The translations under genes and the position numbers were made by a program. Shown in pieces: positions 7,488-14,915 of a DNA stretch of 17,922 nucleotides. Position 1 is the stretch's first letter. Every line of letters begins with the position of its first letter. The notes below the pieces were generated by a model. It did no database searches. It saw only the letters and a list, made by a program, of their open reading frames with translations, and was not told where the DNA came from. This DNA is from Tateyamaria sp. (GTDB lineage: Bacteria; Pseudomonadota; Alphaproteobacteria; Rhodobacterales; Rhodobacteraceae): contig JABITU010000006.1 in the NCBI GenBank assembly GCA_018668195.1, positions 1-17,922 of the forward strand. The letters run 5' to 3'.

Positions 7488-8729
7488 TTTGTGTTTTGAA
7501 GGATCAAAAGGGCTCAGGTCGATGTTGGGCCTTGCCCCAGAAATCAGGTCTGCGATCAGACGACCCGTTTTCGGACCACCTGTCAAGCCAACATGTTGAT
7601 GCCCAAACGCGCTGTAACTTAGACCGTGGGGATCATTTGCCCCGATAACTGGCAGGCTATCCGCCGGGGCAGGTCGATGCCCCATCCATTCATCAATGTG
7701 ATCATACTGGACATTGGGCAGCAGTTGAGCGACCTGCCGTTTCAACAGCGCAAACGGCGCAGCACTGGGGCCAAGCTTCAAGCCGCCGAACTCGACGACG
7801 CCAGCCGCGCGTATGCGCCCCTCCATCGGAGTGATGACGAACTTGCCTGCCGCAACCATCATAGGCGCACGCGGCATAACAGAGGGATTAACCAGTTCGA
7901 TATGATATCCCCGCTCGCTTTCCAACGGCACCTTGACGCCAAGCTTGTGCGCGATGGCCTTTGACCAGGGGCCTAAAGCAAAGACAATGGCATCGGCCTG
8001 CATTGGTCCGGCTTCGGTCATGAGCGCGCTGATTTGACCATTCTCCATCACGATGTCATGAATTGCGCTGATCTCAAGCGTGCCGCCTTGTTCGACAAAA
8101 TGATCGGCGAGCGCTTTGACATAGGCGCCTGGATCCGAGATCCTGCCATGGTCCAGACACCTTACAACCGTTTCGAATGCATCGCCATAGATCGGGTCAA
8201 AAGCTGCATATTCGCTGCCGTGCAGCACCTCGTAGCGGACGCCAACAGAATCGCGCTTGCGCCAGCCATAGCTGTCCGCGTCGAATGCCGCCCGGGTCTG
8301 ATAGCCAAAGCAATAGTCATCGTTGGCAATGTAGCGTTCCGCCGGTGTGCCGGCTGCAAGGGCCCGATGCTGTGCCGCGGAATCAAGCAAAAGTGTGCTC
8401 ATCGCTTGGGCGTAACGATCAACATGTGTGTCCGTCGCAAATTTCATGTATTGGGCAAGAAATGGCAGAAGCCGCGGCAAGTAGCTCCAGCGCAGAAACA
8501 ATGGCGCTTCTTTGTTCAGCAGCATCCCGGGTGCCTTACGCAGCAAACCCGGAACGGTTACGGGCACGACGGCACCCGCCGCCAGCACCCCCGCATTGCC
8601 GTAGCTGGTACCAGACGCGGGGCCGGTCCGATCCACTACCGTTACACTGTGGCCTGCGCGTTGCAGCCAGATCGCGCAGGATATTCCAACTATACCGGCA
8701 CCCGCCACCAGGATATTCTTCTGTTTCAT
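7479..8729 (-). CDS. FAD-dependent D-amino-acid dehydrogenase-like oxidoreductase (DadA family)
   Basis: This 416-residue flavoprotein belongs to the DAO/DadA family. The N-terminal dinucleotide-binding fold shows GAGIVG at 10-15 and the acidic residue ending strand 2 in VTVVDR (Asp33). GTSYGNAGVLA follows, as in DadA. The C-terminal FAD/substrate part has GHRPAPADSLPVIG and GHQHVGLTGGPKTGRLIADL, both typical. Such enzymes oxidise D-amino acids (or related cyclic imino acids such as D-hydroxyproline, or N-substituted glycines) to keto acids or imines and pass electrons to the respiratory chain; the exact substrate here is open. The start is set by the glycine motif, though no Shine-Dalgarno is visible and a terminator-like hairpin ends only 5 nt upstream. 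A 25-nt gap separates it from dctP of the second TRAP system, and a racemase-family gene closes the operon. Confidence 0.88.
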   Translation of the reverse strand: MKQKNILVAGAGIVGISCAIWLQRAGHSVTVVDRTGPASGTSYGNAGVLAAGAVVPVTVPGLLRKAPGMLLNKEAPLFLRWSYLPRLLPFLAQYMKFATDTHVDRYAQAMSTLLLDSAAQHRALAAGTPAERYIANDDYCFGYQTRAAFDADSYGWRKRDSVGVRYEVLHGSEYAAFDPIYGDAFETVVRCLDHGRISDPGAYVKALADHFVEQGGTLEISAIHDIVMENGQISALMTEAGPMQADAIVFALGPWSKAIAHKLGVKVPLESERGYHIELVNPSVMPRAPMMVAAGKFVITPMEGRIRAAGVVEFGGLKLGPSAAPFALLKRQVAQLLPNVQYDHIDEWMGHRPAPADSLPVIGANDPHGLSYSAFGHQHVGLTGGPKTGRLIADLISGARPNIDLSPFDPSKHKAR

Positions 8730-8734
8730 ATGTC

Positions 8735-8760
8735 AAAACCAACGCTATTTTTGGCGTTGG
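8735..8760 (-). terminator. Terminator-like dyad immediately before the dadA-like gene
   Basis: On the minus strand CCAACGC (8760-8754), an 8-nt A-rich loop and GCGTTGG (8745-8739) are followed by TTTT (8738-8735). The start codon of the dehydrogenase begins only 5 nt later. It could end the peptide-transporter operon (stop at 8899), attenuate the downstream genes, or act as a DNA operator dyad. Confidence 0.6.
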
Positions 8761-8898
8761 CACAAGACCGGTCACAGCTTGCGCGACCAAAGCTTTTCAA
8801 TAAGGGCAAACAACGAACCGTTGGGCAGGGTAATCGATGTTGCGGGAGGTCCTTATGGTCATCATGCAACTCCTGAGCGACCGACATCGCTTTGATTG

Positions 8899-9861
8899 CT
8901 ATTCAACCATATGGCATGCCACGCGCGCGCCGCGCACATCGCGCAACTCAGGCCGCGTTGTTCGGCACAGTTCTGTTGCACGCGAACAGCGCGGATTATA
9001 CGCGCAGCCGGGCGGTGGGTTGATCGGATCAGGAATTTCGCCAGTTGGTGGCGGCACTTCCCGGCCAAAGGCGCCCAGTTGCGGTGCAGCGGCCAGCAAC
9101 ATCTGAGAATAGGGATGTTTCGGGTCATCAAAGAGCGTGTCCGGGTCTGCCTCTTCTACCAGTCGCCCCAGATAGAGCACTCCAATTTTGTCGGCCATAT
9201 GCTGCACAACCGTCAGATCGTGACTGATGAACAGATAAGTTAGCCCGAATTCGTCCTTGAGGTCGCTCATCAGGTTTAGGACTTGCGCCTGCACCGATAC
9301 GTCCAGCGCACTCGTTGGTTCGTCGCAGACGATCAGCTTTGGCTCTGAGGCCAGTGCGCGGGCGATACAGATCCTCTGACGCTGTCCGCCCGAAAATTCA
9401 TGGGGAAATTTGCCTGCATCACGAGCGCTCAGGCCCACCTGCTCAAGTAATCGTTCGGCTAGCCCGTCTGTTTTTCCTCCACGGGCTGCAACGGGTTCGA
9501 CAATAATGTTTCGCACCCGCCATCGCGGATTGAGCGAGGCAAACGGATCCTGAAATATCATTTGGATGTCGGCGCGCACGTCATCGATCTTTTTCGCATC
9601 ACTTTCGCGGGCCAAATCGACACCACGGATTTCCACAGAGCCCGATGAAGGGCCTAAAAGCCCGACCAACATCTTGCCAATTGTCGATTTGCCAGAACCG
9701 CTTTCACCGACCAGTGCGTAAACAGAGCGCTCTTCGATCTCGAAAGATACATCAGAAACCGCTGTTAGCAATGCGCGTGACCTGCGCTCGATCAGCCGGT
9801 TCAGCCATGGCTTGGAGGCATCGAAAATGCGCGTCAGATTGCGAATGGACACCAGAGCCAT
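8899..9861 (-). CDS. dppF: Dipeptide/oligopeptide ABC transporter ATP-binding protein, DppF/OppF type
   Basis: This 320-residue ABC ATPase carries the full motif set: Walker A GESGSGKST (52-60), Q-loop Gln104, signature FSGGQRQR (156-163), Walker B LIVCDEP (176-182) and H-loop His214. The C-terminal oligopeptide-ABC extension has four cysteines (Cys286, 292, 299, 316) in the PGCAYNPRC...C...C pattern that in this family can hold an iron-sulfur cluster. Start ATG 9861-9859 is chosen because it shares one base with the dppD TGA (TGATG) and has AAGGGG 8 nt upstream; a longer reading from 9897 would overlap dppD by 37 bp. It forms the ATPase heterodimer with dppD to drive import through dppBC. 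The next gene, across a hairpin, is the dadA-like dehydrogenase. Confidence 0.93.
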   Translation of the reverse strand: MALVSIRNLTRIFDASKPWLNRLIERRSRALLTAVSDVSFEIEERSVYALVGESGSGKSTIGKMLVGLLGPSSGSVEIRGVDLARESDAKKIDDVRADIQMIFQDPFASLNPRWRVRNIIVEPVAARGGKTDGLAERLLEQVGLSARDAGKFPHEFSGGQRQRICIARALASEPKLIVCDEPTSALDVSVQAQVLNLMSDLKDEFGLTYLFISHDLTVVQHMADKIGVLYLGRLVEEADPDTLFDDPKHPYSQMLLAAAPQLGAFGREVPPPTGEIPDPINPPPGCAYNPRCSRATELCRTTRPELRDVRGARVACHMVE

Positions 9862-10841
9862 CAAGTTACCCCTTGGCTGGTAAGAGGATGAAAACATGCC
9901 GAGCGCCCGGCGCCATCCTGAATGCTCGGGCCCGGCTCCTGGCGGCAGTCGTCCTGCACCCGCGGGCAGCGCGGACCAAAGGCACAGCCGGTGGGCAGCG
10001 CGTCAAGCCGCGGCATTGCGCCAGGTATCTGATGCAGCCGCGTCTTGCTGCGCGAAGCGAGCGGGGTCGATCCCATCAGCCCATCCGTGTACGGATGTCG
10101 TGGGGTGGTCAGCACGTCGCGCACGGGCCCCAGTTCGGCCAGTCTGCCAGCATACATAACCGCGACGCGGTCTGCCGCTTCGGCGATGACGCCCATGTCA
10201 TGGGTGATCAGCATGACGGCCGTGCCACGCTCGTGACACAGCCGCTTGAGCAGGGCGATGATCTGGGCCTGAACGGATACATCAAGCGCGGTTGTGGGTT
10301 CATCTGCAATGATCAGGCTTGGCTCGGCGCACAACGCAAGGGCGATGACCACGCGTTGCCGCATCCCGCCCGAGAACTCGTGTGGATAGCTGTCGACGCG
10401 CTCAGATGCCCCCGGAATGCCCACTTCCTCAAGGGCTGCGACAGCTCTGTTGCGCGCGTCCGCCTGTGAGATATCAAGATGGGCCAACATGGTCTCGGTC
10501 AACTGGTCACCGATTTTGAGAAGTGGATTGAGAGAGGTCAGAGGGTCCTGAAACACCATTCCAATTTCCTTACCGCGCAGGCACCGCATCGCTTCGCCCT
10601 GCAAGTGGTCAATGCGGGTTCCGTTCAGGTGGATTTCTCCGGCAGCGATATGTGCAGGCGGGCTAAGAAGACCGATGACAGCATTGCCCGCCATTGATTT
10701 TCCGGCACCTGATTCTCCCACGACGCCCAGAATTTCGCCTGCCGCGATGTCATACGAGACACCGTTTACAGGCCGCAAAGTCCCTTGGCGCGTGGGAATA
10801 TCGACGCTAAGATTGCGGATAGAGAGGATTGGGCTGGTCAT
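9861..10841 (-). CDS. dppD: Dipeptide/oligopeptide ABC transporter ATP-binding protein, DppD/OppD type
   Basis: This 326-residue ABC ATPase pairs with dppF. Motifs: Walker A GESGAGKSM (42-50; last residue Met instead of the usual Ser/Thr, common in DppD/OppD), signature FSGGMRQR (156-163), Walker B LIIADEP (176-182), H-loop His214, and a C-terminal PTGCAFGPRC...C...C cysteine cluster. The start ATG 10841-10839 overlaps the stop of the upstream small secreted-protein gene as ATGA; an ATG 15 bp further upstream is possible but less well placed. It is translationally coupled upstream and downstream. The ligand class (di- or oligopeptide, or another family-5-type solute) comes from the binding proteins and stays uncertain. 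Confidence 0.93.
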   Translation of the reverse strand: MTSPILSIRNLSVDIPTRQGTLRPVNGVSYDIAAGEILGVVGESGAGKSMAGNAVIGLLSPPAHIAAGEIHLNGTRIDHLQGEAMRCLRGKEIGMVFQDPLTSLNPLLKIGDQLTETMLAHLDISQADARNRAVAALEEVGIPGASERVDSYPHEFSGGMRQRVVIALALCAEPSLIIADEPTTALDVSVQAQIIALLKRLCHERGTAVMLITHDMGVIAEAADRVAVMYAGRLAELGPVRDVLTTPRHPYTDGLMGSTPLASRSKTRLHQIPGAMPRLDALPTGCAFGPRCPRVQDDCRQEPGPSIQDGAGRSACFHPLTSQGVT

Positions 10842-11248
10842 ATACAGGGGTTCCACACGGGCTTTCGATCCACGCTTAGGCTCTTTTCAGTTCTGTCTTT
10901 GAAATCTGACATCTCGCCTTCAATAGCAGTATAAAATGCCAAAACGTCCTGGTCGTTGCAGATCGCGCCCGGCGGGATTTGCGATGCTTCGAACGCGTCA
11001 AGTTGTTCTTCTGTACCGGGTCCATTTCGCGAAACGAAATCACGGTGTAGTTCCAGCAGCTCCACCATGGACGCGTGTGTCCCTGTTCCTGACTGCTCAC
11101 AGTTGCGCGCGTAAGCCTCGAGCATTGTGACGATTGAATAGGTGCACAGCACAGCACCCCGTTTATCGAATGCGGGTTCTGTGTTTTCTGCCTGTACGAG
11201 GGTCGCACAAATGCAGGCGGCAACGAACAAACAGTATAAACGCATCAT
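10838..11248 (-). CDS. Small secreted four-cysteine protein of unknown function inside the dpp operon
   Basis: I do not recognise a family. The 136-residue product starts at ATG 11248, which overlaps the dppC stop (ATGA), and its own stop overlaps the dppD start (ATGA). A longer reading from 11350 runs back into dppC and is rejected. Residues 1-20 (MMR, then a hydrophobic core rich in Leu, Cys and Ala, ending LVQA before ENTEP) form a short Sec signal peptide. A VAAC lipobox-like tetrapeptide at 9-12 is probably too near the N-terminus for lipidation. The mature part of ~116 residues is mostly charged/helical with four cysteines (in AVLCTYS, ARNCEQS, GAICNDQ and the C-terminal WNPCI), enough for two disulfides, as expected for an exported protein. 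Position suggests an accessory to the peptide transporter, for example a periplasmic partner of the binding protein or permease, but this is only inferred. It is real by overlap logic. Confidence 0.82.
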   Translation of the reverse strand: MMRLYCLFVAACICATLVQAENTEPAFDKRGAVLCTYSIVTMLEAYARNCEQSGTGTHASMVELLELHRDFVSRNGPGTEEQLDAFEASQIPPGAICNDQDVLAFYTAIEGEMSDFKDRTEKSLSVDRKPVWNPCI

Positions 11249-12198
11249 CGCAACCTCGGGTTCAGCGCATCGCGCAGCCAATCGCCCAGCAGGTTTACGC
11301 TCAGTGCTAAGGATAGAAGCGTCCCCGCGGGGAAAAGCAAAATCCACCATTCGCCTGAAAACAGAAAACTCTGGCCGACGCGGATCAGTGTACCCAAAGA
11401 CGGTTGAGTGGGCGGTGCGCCAACGCCAAGAAAGGACAGGGTTGCTTCGGCAATGATCGCTAGAGCCAGTGAAATGGTTGCGATCACCAGAACTGGCGAC
11501 AGCACGTTTGGCAAGATGTGGCGCAGCATGATGGCAGGGCTGGTGCGGCCGATTAGGCGGGCGGCCTGAACGTATTCCTTGTTTTTCTCGACCAATGTAG
11601 CGCCGCGCACAACTCGCGCGAACTGAACCCAGTCCGACAGACCGATCGCGACGATCAACACCCAGATGGCCATCTGATCGCGATATTCGACAGGCGTTAT
11701 ACCTTTGGCCACGCCAAAGATCAGCATGGCAACAAGGATCGCAGGAAAGGTCAGCTGTACGTCGGCCACGCGCATGATGATCGTCTCGGTCCAGCCACCC
11801 ATGTAGCCTGCGAGCAGGCCCAGCGTGATGCCCAGCACCATTGCAAACAAAACCGCTGCCGCCCCTACGAACAGCGATATGCGCATGCCGTAAAGGATTG
11901 TGGAAAATACGTCGCGCCCTTGATCATCTGTGCCCAGCCAGAACACATCACCTGTAAAGGCGTTGGGTGTCATTGGTGCGGAAAACCCGTTCATCAGGTT
12001 CAAGGATGCGGGATCAAAGGGGTTATAGGGTGCGATGAGTGGCGCAAATATTGCGCCTAGGACAAGGATCACGGTCACAGCAAAGCTGACAACTGCCACG
12101 GGCGAGCGTTTGAACTGGTAGGCAAAGTCTGATTGCAGCGCGAGGCGCAGGCGCGAGGGATCCTTGACCGAATGCTTGGGAAGACTGGTGTCACTCAT
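11245..12198 (-). CDS. dppC: Peptide ABC transporter permease, DppC/OppC type
   Basis: This 317-residue inner-membrane permease forms the channel with dppB. The cytoplasmic N-terminus is followed by TM1 (about 33-57), a periplasmic segment with LGTDDQGRDVFSTILYG (88-104), the hallmark of DppC/OppC, and then five more membrane segments (roughly 107-131, 147-164, 177-196, 231-258, 283-303). The EAA loop that contacts the ATPases is EYVQAARLIGRTSP then IMLRHILPN (about 208-231). Start ATG 12198 shares one base with the dppB TGA (TGATG). Its stop overlaps the small secreted-protein gene start by ATGA, an unusual insertion between a permease and the ATPases. Confidence 0.94.
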   Translation of the reverse strand: MSDTSLPKHSVKDPSRLRLALQSDFAYQFKRSPVAVVSFAVTVILVLGAIFAPLIAPYNPFDPASLNLMNGFSAPMTPNAFTGDVFWLGTDDQGRDVFSTILYGMRISLFVGAAAVLFAMVLGITLGLLAGYMGGWTETIIMRVADVQLTFPAILVAMLIFGVAKGITPVEYRDQMAIWVLIVAIGLSDWVQFARVVRGATLVEKNKEYVQAARLIGRTSPAIMLRHILPNVLSPVLVIATISLALAIIAEATLSFLGVGAPPTQPSLGTLIRVGQSFLFSGEWWILLFPAGTLLSLALSVNLLGDWLRDALNPRLR

Positions 12199-13178
12199 CA
12201 GTGCGCTCCGGTGCGGTCTGCGCGCAGCCGCGGGTCGATTGCAAAGTACAGCAGGTCAACAACCAGATTGATGCCCACGAACATGACAGAGATCAGCATG
12301 AGGTATGCGGCCATCACCGGGATATCCACAAACTGGATTGCGTTAATAAAGAGCAGCCCGACACCGGGCCATTGGAAAACTGTTTCAGTAATGATCGCAA
12401 ATGCAATGATGCTGCCCAATTGTAGACCCGTAACCGTAATCACCGGTACCAGCGTATTTTTCAACGCATGCCGAAAATTGACCGCGCGTTCGCTCAGGCC
12501 ACGGGCGCGGGCGAAGCGGATATAATCCTGGCGCAGCACTTCCAGCATTTCCGAGCGTACCAGTCGCATGATCAGTGTCATCTGGTAGAGCCCAAGGGTG
12601 ATCGACGGCAAAACGAGCGCCTTAAGTCCAGTTGCGGTCAGAAAACCTGTGGACCACCCGCCAATGTCTACGGTGTCTCCTCTGCCGAAGCTGGGCAGCC
12701 AGCCCAATTCCACCGAAAACAGATAAATCAATAATATACCGATCAGGAATGTGGGCAGTGACACTCCGATGAGAGATACCGACATGATTGCATTCGCGGC
12801 AAAACCATTGCGCCGGATCGCCGTAAAGACGCCCAATGCAATCCCGATGGAAATCGCAAGAAAGCCACTGACTGCGGCCAGCTCCAAAGTGGCTGGTGCG
12901 CGCTCGACAAGGATTTCAGACACAGGGCGCCCCTGACGGTAACTGACGCCAAAATTGCCCTGAACCGCGCCTTCCAGAAACTTGTAGTACTGAACGACAA
13001 AGGGCTTATCGAGGCCCAGAACCACCCGCAGACGTTCTATATCGGCCTGGGTGCGTTCCTGCCCCAGCATGTTGTCGATCGGGTCGCCGACAAAGCGAAA
13101 CATAGAGAACGCCACTAGTCCCACGATCAGCAGAACAAGTGCGCTTTGGGCGAACCTTTGGATGATGTAGGCGAGCAT
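12198..13178 (-). CDS. dppB: Peptide ABC transporter permease, DppB/OppB type
   Basis: This 326-residue permease starts with the DppB-like N-terminus MLAYIIQRFAQS, then TM1 (about 9-29). It has the periplasmic segment with LGLDKPFVVQYYKFLEG and GNFGVSYR (54-81), which is characteristic of DppB/OppB/NikB proteins, followed by further membrane segments near 97-120, 131-154, 185-205, 248-268 and 289-313. The EAA loop is DYIRFARARGLSERAV followed by NFRHALKN (218-241). The start ATG 13178 has AAAGGG upstream. Its TGA overlaps the dppC start by one base. It is separated from the upstream binding-protein gene by 45 bp holding a stable hairpin. Confidence 0.94.
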   Translation of the reverse strand: MLAYIIQRFAQSALVLLIVGLVAFSMFRFVGDPIDNMLGQERTQADIERLRVVLGLDKPFVVQYYKFLEGAVQGNFGVSYRQGRPVSEILVERAPATLELAAVSGFLAISIGIALGVFTAIRRNGFAANAIMSVSLIGVSLPTFLIGILLIYLFSVELGWLPSFGRGDTVDIGGWSTGFLTATGLKALVLPSITLGLYQMTLIMRLVRSEMLEVLRQDYIRFARARGLSERAVNFRHALKNTLVPVITVTGLQLGSIIAFAIITETVFQWPGVGLLFINAIQFVDIPVMAAYLMLISVMFVGINLVVDLLYFAIDPRLRADRTGAH

Positions 13179-13198
13179 CGGTTGCCCTTTCGCGGTCG

Positions 13199-13216
13199 GG
13201 CGGGGTTGCCCCCGCC
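13199..13216 (-). other. Stable GCAA-tetraloop hairpin between a binding-protein gene and dppB
   Basis: On the minus strand GGCGGGG-GCAA-CCCCGCC forms a 7-bp all-GC stem closed by a GNRA tetraloop, starting 7 bp after the TAA of the binding-protein gene. No T run follows (CGACCGCG), so it is better seen as an mRNA-stabilising or processing hairpin than as a terminator. Confidence 0.65.
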
Positions 13217-13223
13217 ACTGGCC

Positions 13224-14783
13224 TTAGTTCACGGTTGCCCAACGCAGGATAAAGAAGTTATCCGGGCGTTGGGTTAGAGCGATATTAGATTTGGCGCCCC
13301 AGACCAACGGTTGGACATACATGGGCACATAGGCCACTTCATCCTGCAAAATCTGGGTGACCTCGTCCAGCATCGCCTGACGCTTGGTGTTGTCAATCTC
13401 GGACTGGATCATCGGTAACAGCTCATCCACGCGCGCACTCGAAAAGCCACCAAAGTTCCAGCTGCCCAGTTTCTTTTCAGCATTTGGCGTCGAAGCAAGG
13501 AAACGGATTGGATGTTCTGCATCGAACGTGCCGGGCGACCAGCCCAACAGGTACATGTCGTAGTTGTCAGCACGTAGTTCGGGCCAGTAGTTCTTGACAG
13601 GCATTGCGTCCAGCACGGCGGTGATGCCCACTTTTGCCAGCATGCCGGTAACGGCCTGGCAAACAGCCTCGTCGTTCAGGTAGCGGTCGTTGGGGCACTT
13701 CAGTCCAAAAGAAAACCCGTTTGAGTATCCCGCTTCGGCGAGCAGCGCTTTGGCGGCGTCCACGTCAAACGCCGGCCTAGCAGCCAGCGCGTCCGAGTAA
13801 CCGCGCATTGCAGGACTGACCAGCTGGCTGGCGGGCTCGGCATTGCCACGCATAATGGTTTGCAAAATCGCTGGCACGTTCACTGCATGGGCGACTGCAC
13901 GGCGTACCCGAACATCGGCAAAGGGATTTTTATCTGATGTTTCAGCTGAATATTTCAGCGTTTCAGCCTCGTGTGGGAAGCCAAGCATGATGACACGCGC
14001 CTCGATCCCTTGAATTACCTGCACAGATGTATTGCCTGAAAGTCGGGCGGCGTCTTGGATCGGAACAGGATTGATCAAGTCCACATCGCCTGACAATAAA
14101 GCGGCTACAGCGGTCGCCGGGTTCTGGATCGGCGTCAACTCGGCTCGTGTGATGTTGTGCTCGGCGGTGTCCCACCAGCCATCAAAGGGCTCGAGCACGG
14201 TGCGCAAGCCCGGTTCACGTGCCGTTACACGGAACGCGCCAGTGCCGTTGGTGTTGAGCGTGGCGTAATTGCCATTTTCCTTGTCGGGCAGGGCTGTGCC
14301 ATTTGCCTCGGCCCAGCCGCTGTCCATGATCATCCAGTTGGCGATGCTGTCGGGAAAGATAGGATTGGGGGCGGATGTCATGATGTCGACGGTATAGTCA
14401 TCGACCACCACCACATCAGACACAGGGGAGAACCAGCTGCGCGTGTCAGACGCTTCGTCGCTGGCCCGCTGGTATGAAAACAGCACGTCTGCCGCGTCAA
14501 AAGCTGACCCATCGTGGAAAGAAACGCCTTGGCGCAGGGTGAATCGCCAGCCTTCGCCCTTGCCAATGGGTTCCCACCCGGTGGCCAGTGCCGGCTGTAC
14601 GCTCATGTCCTTGCCACGCCTTACGAGGCCTTCGTAGACGTTGTTGAGAAAACCCAGAACAGGTGCTGAGTTTACAGCATGCGGGTCCATAGTTTGCGGG
14701 TCGGTTTTTTCGGCCCAGCGAAATTCTTCGGCAAAGGCAGGTGCTGCAAACAGCGTTGTCGCGATTAGGGTGGCGCGGATCAT
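13224..14783 (-). CDS. dppA: Family-5 peptide-type ABC transporter substrate-binding protein (copy 2)
   Basis: This is a periplasmic family-5 (DppA/OppA/NikA-type) binding protein of 519 residues. ATG 14783-14781 has AAAGGA upstream and starts a Sec signal peptide (cleavage likely after PAFA, before EEF). An earlier in-frame ATG at 14891 lies in the hairpin region after the previous gene and gives no signal peptide. Family marks include TDPQTMDPHA near the mature N-terminus, GVSFHDGSAFDAADVLFSYQ, NGTGAFRV, TPIQNPATAVAALLSGDVD and DVRVRRAVAHAVN. A pair of cysteines in CPNDRYLNDEAVCQ is shared with the neighbouring copy and probably forms a disulfide. It is a clear paralogue of the gene at 14916-16493; both feed one permease. 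The ligand is probably a peptide, unproven. Confidence 0.92.
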   Translation of the reverse strand: MIRATLIATTLFAAPAFAEEFRWAEKTDPQTMDPHAVNSAPVLGFLNNVYEGLVRRGKDMSVQPALATGWEPIGKGEGWRFTLRQGVSFHDGSAFDAADVLFSYQRASDEASDTRSWFSPVSDVVVVDDYTVDIMTSAPNPIFPDSIANWMIMDSGWAEANGTALPDKENGNYATLNTNGTGAFRVTAREPGLRTVLEPFDGWWDTAEHNITRAELTPIQNPATAVAALLSGDVDLINPVPIQDAARLSGNTSVQVIQGIEARVIMLGFPHEAETLKYSAETSDKNPFADVRVRRAVAHAVNVPAILQTIMRGNAEPASQLVSPAMRGYSDALAARPAFDVDAAKALLAEAGYSNGFSFGLKCPNDRYLNDEAVCQAVTGMLAKVGITAVLDAMPVKNYWPELRADNYDMYLLGWSPGTFDAEHPIRFLASTPNAEKKLGSWNFGGFSSARVDELLPMIQSEIDNTKRQAMLDEVTQILQDEVAYVPMYVQPLVWGAKSNIALTQRPDNFFILRWATVN

Positions 14784-14874
14784 TTTAAAAAGTCCTTTAG
14801 GGTCAGTGAATTCGATTTTTGTCGACCAGTAACATGCCCAATACTTACTGCGATAAACGTTTTGAGCGATATAT

Positions 14875-14902
14875 GGGCCGCAACTGGTCAAGGTTGCGGC
14901 CC
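14875..14902 (-). other. Ten-bp stem-loop between the two binding-protein genes
   Basis: GGGCCGCAAC (14875-14884) and GTTGCGGCCC (14893-14902) form a perfect 10-bp stem with an 8-nt loop, 14 bp after the stop of the first binding-protein gene. On the minus strand it is followed by ATATATCGC rather than a T run, so it may be a weak terminator or an mRNA 3'-end stabiliser. Confidence 0.7.
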
Positions 14903-14915
14903 TTTGTTGATGGGA

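Noticed and set aside
8700..8740. TTGACA-like -35 box just before the dadA-like ATG
   Set aside because: The only nearby -10 candidate (TATCCT) is weak and would start the transcript inside the coding sequence.
8034..8876. 280-codon plus-strand open frame opposite the dadA-like gene
   Set aside because: It is the antisense shadow of a well-supported flavoprotein gene and lacks any recognisable motif or ribosome-binding site.
9645..10469. 274-codon plus-strand open frame opposite dppF/dppD
   Set aside because: It crosses the dppD/dppF junction antisense to both ATPases; composition is typical of a GC-rich shadow frame.
11209..11224. Lipoprotein signal (VAAC) in the small secreted protein
   Set aside because: The cysteine would be residue 12, giving an unusually short signal; a normal cleavage after LVQA at residue 20 fits better, though lipidation is not excluded.
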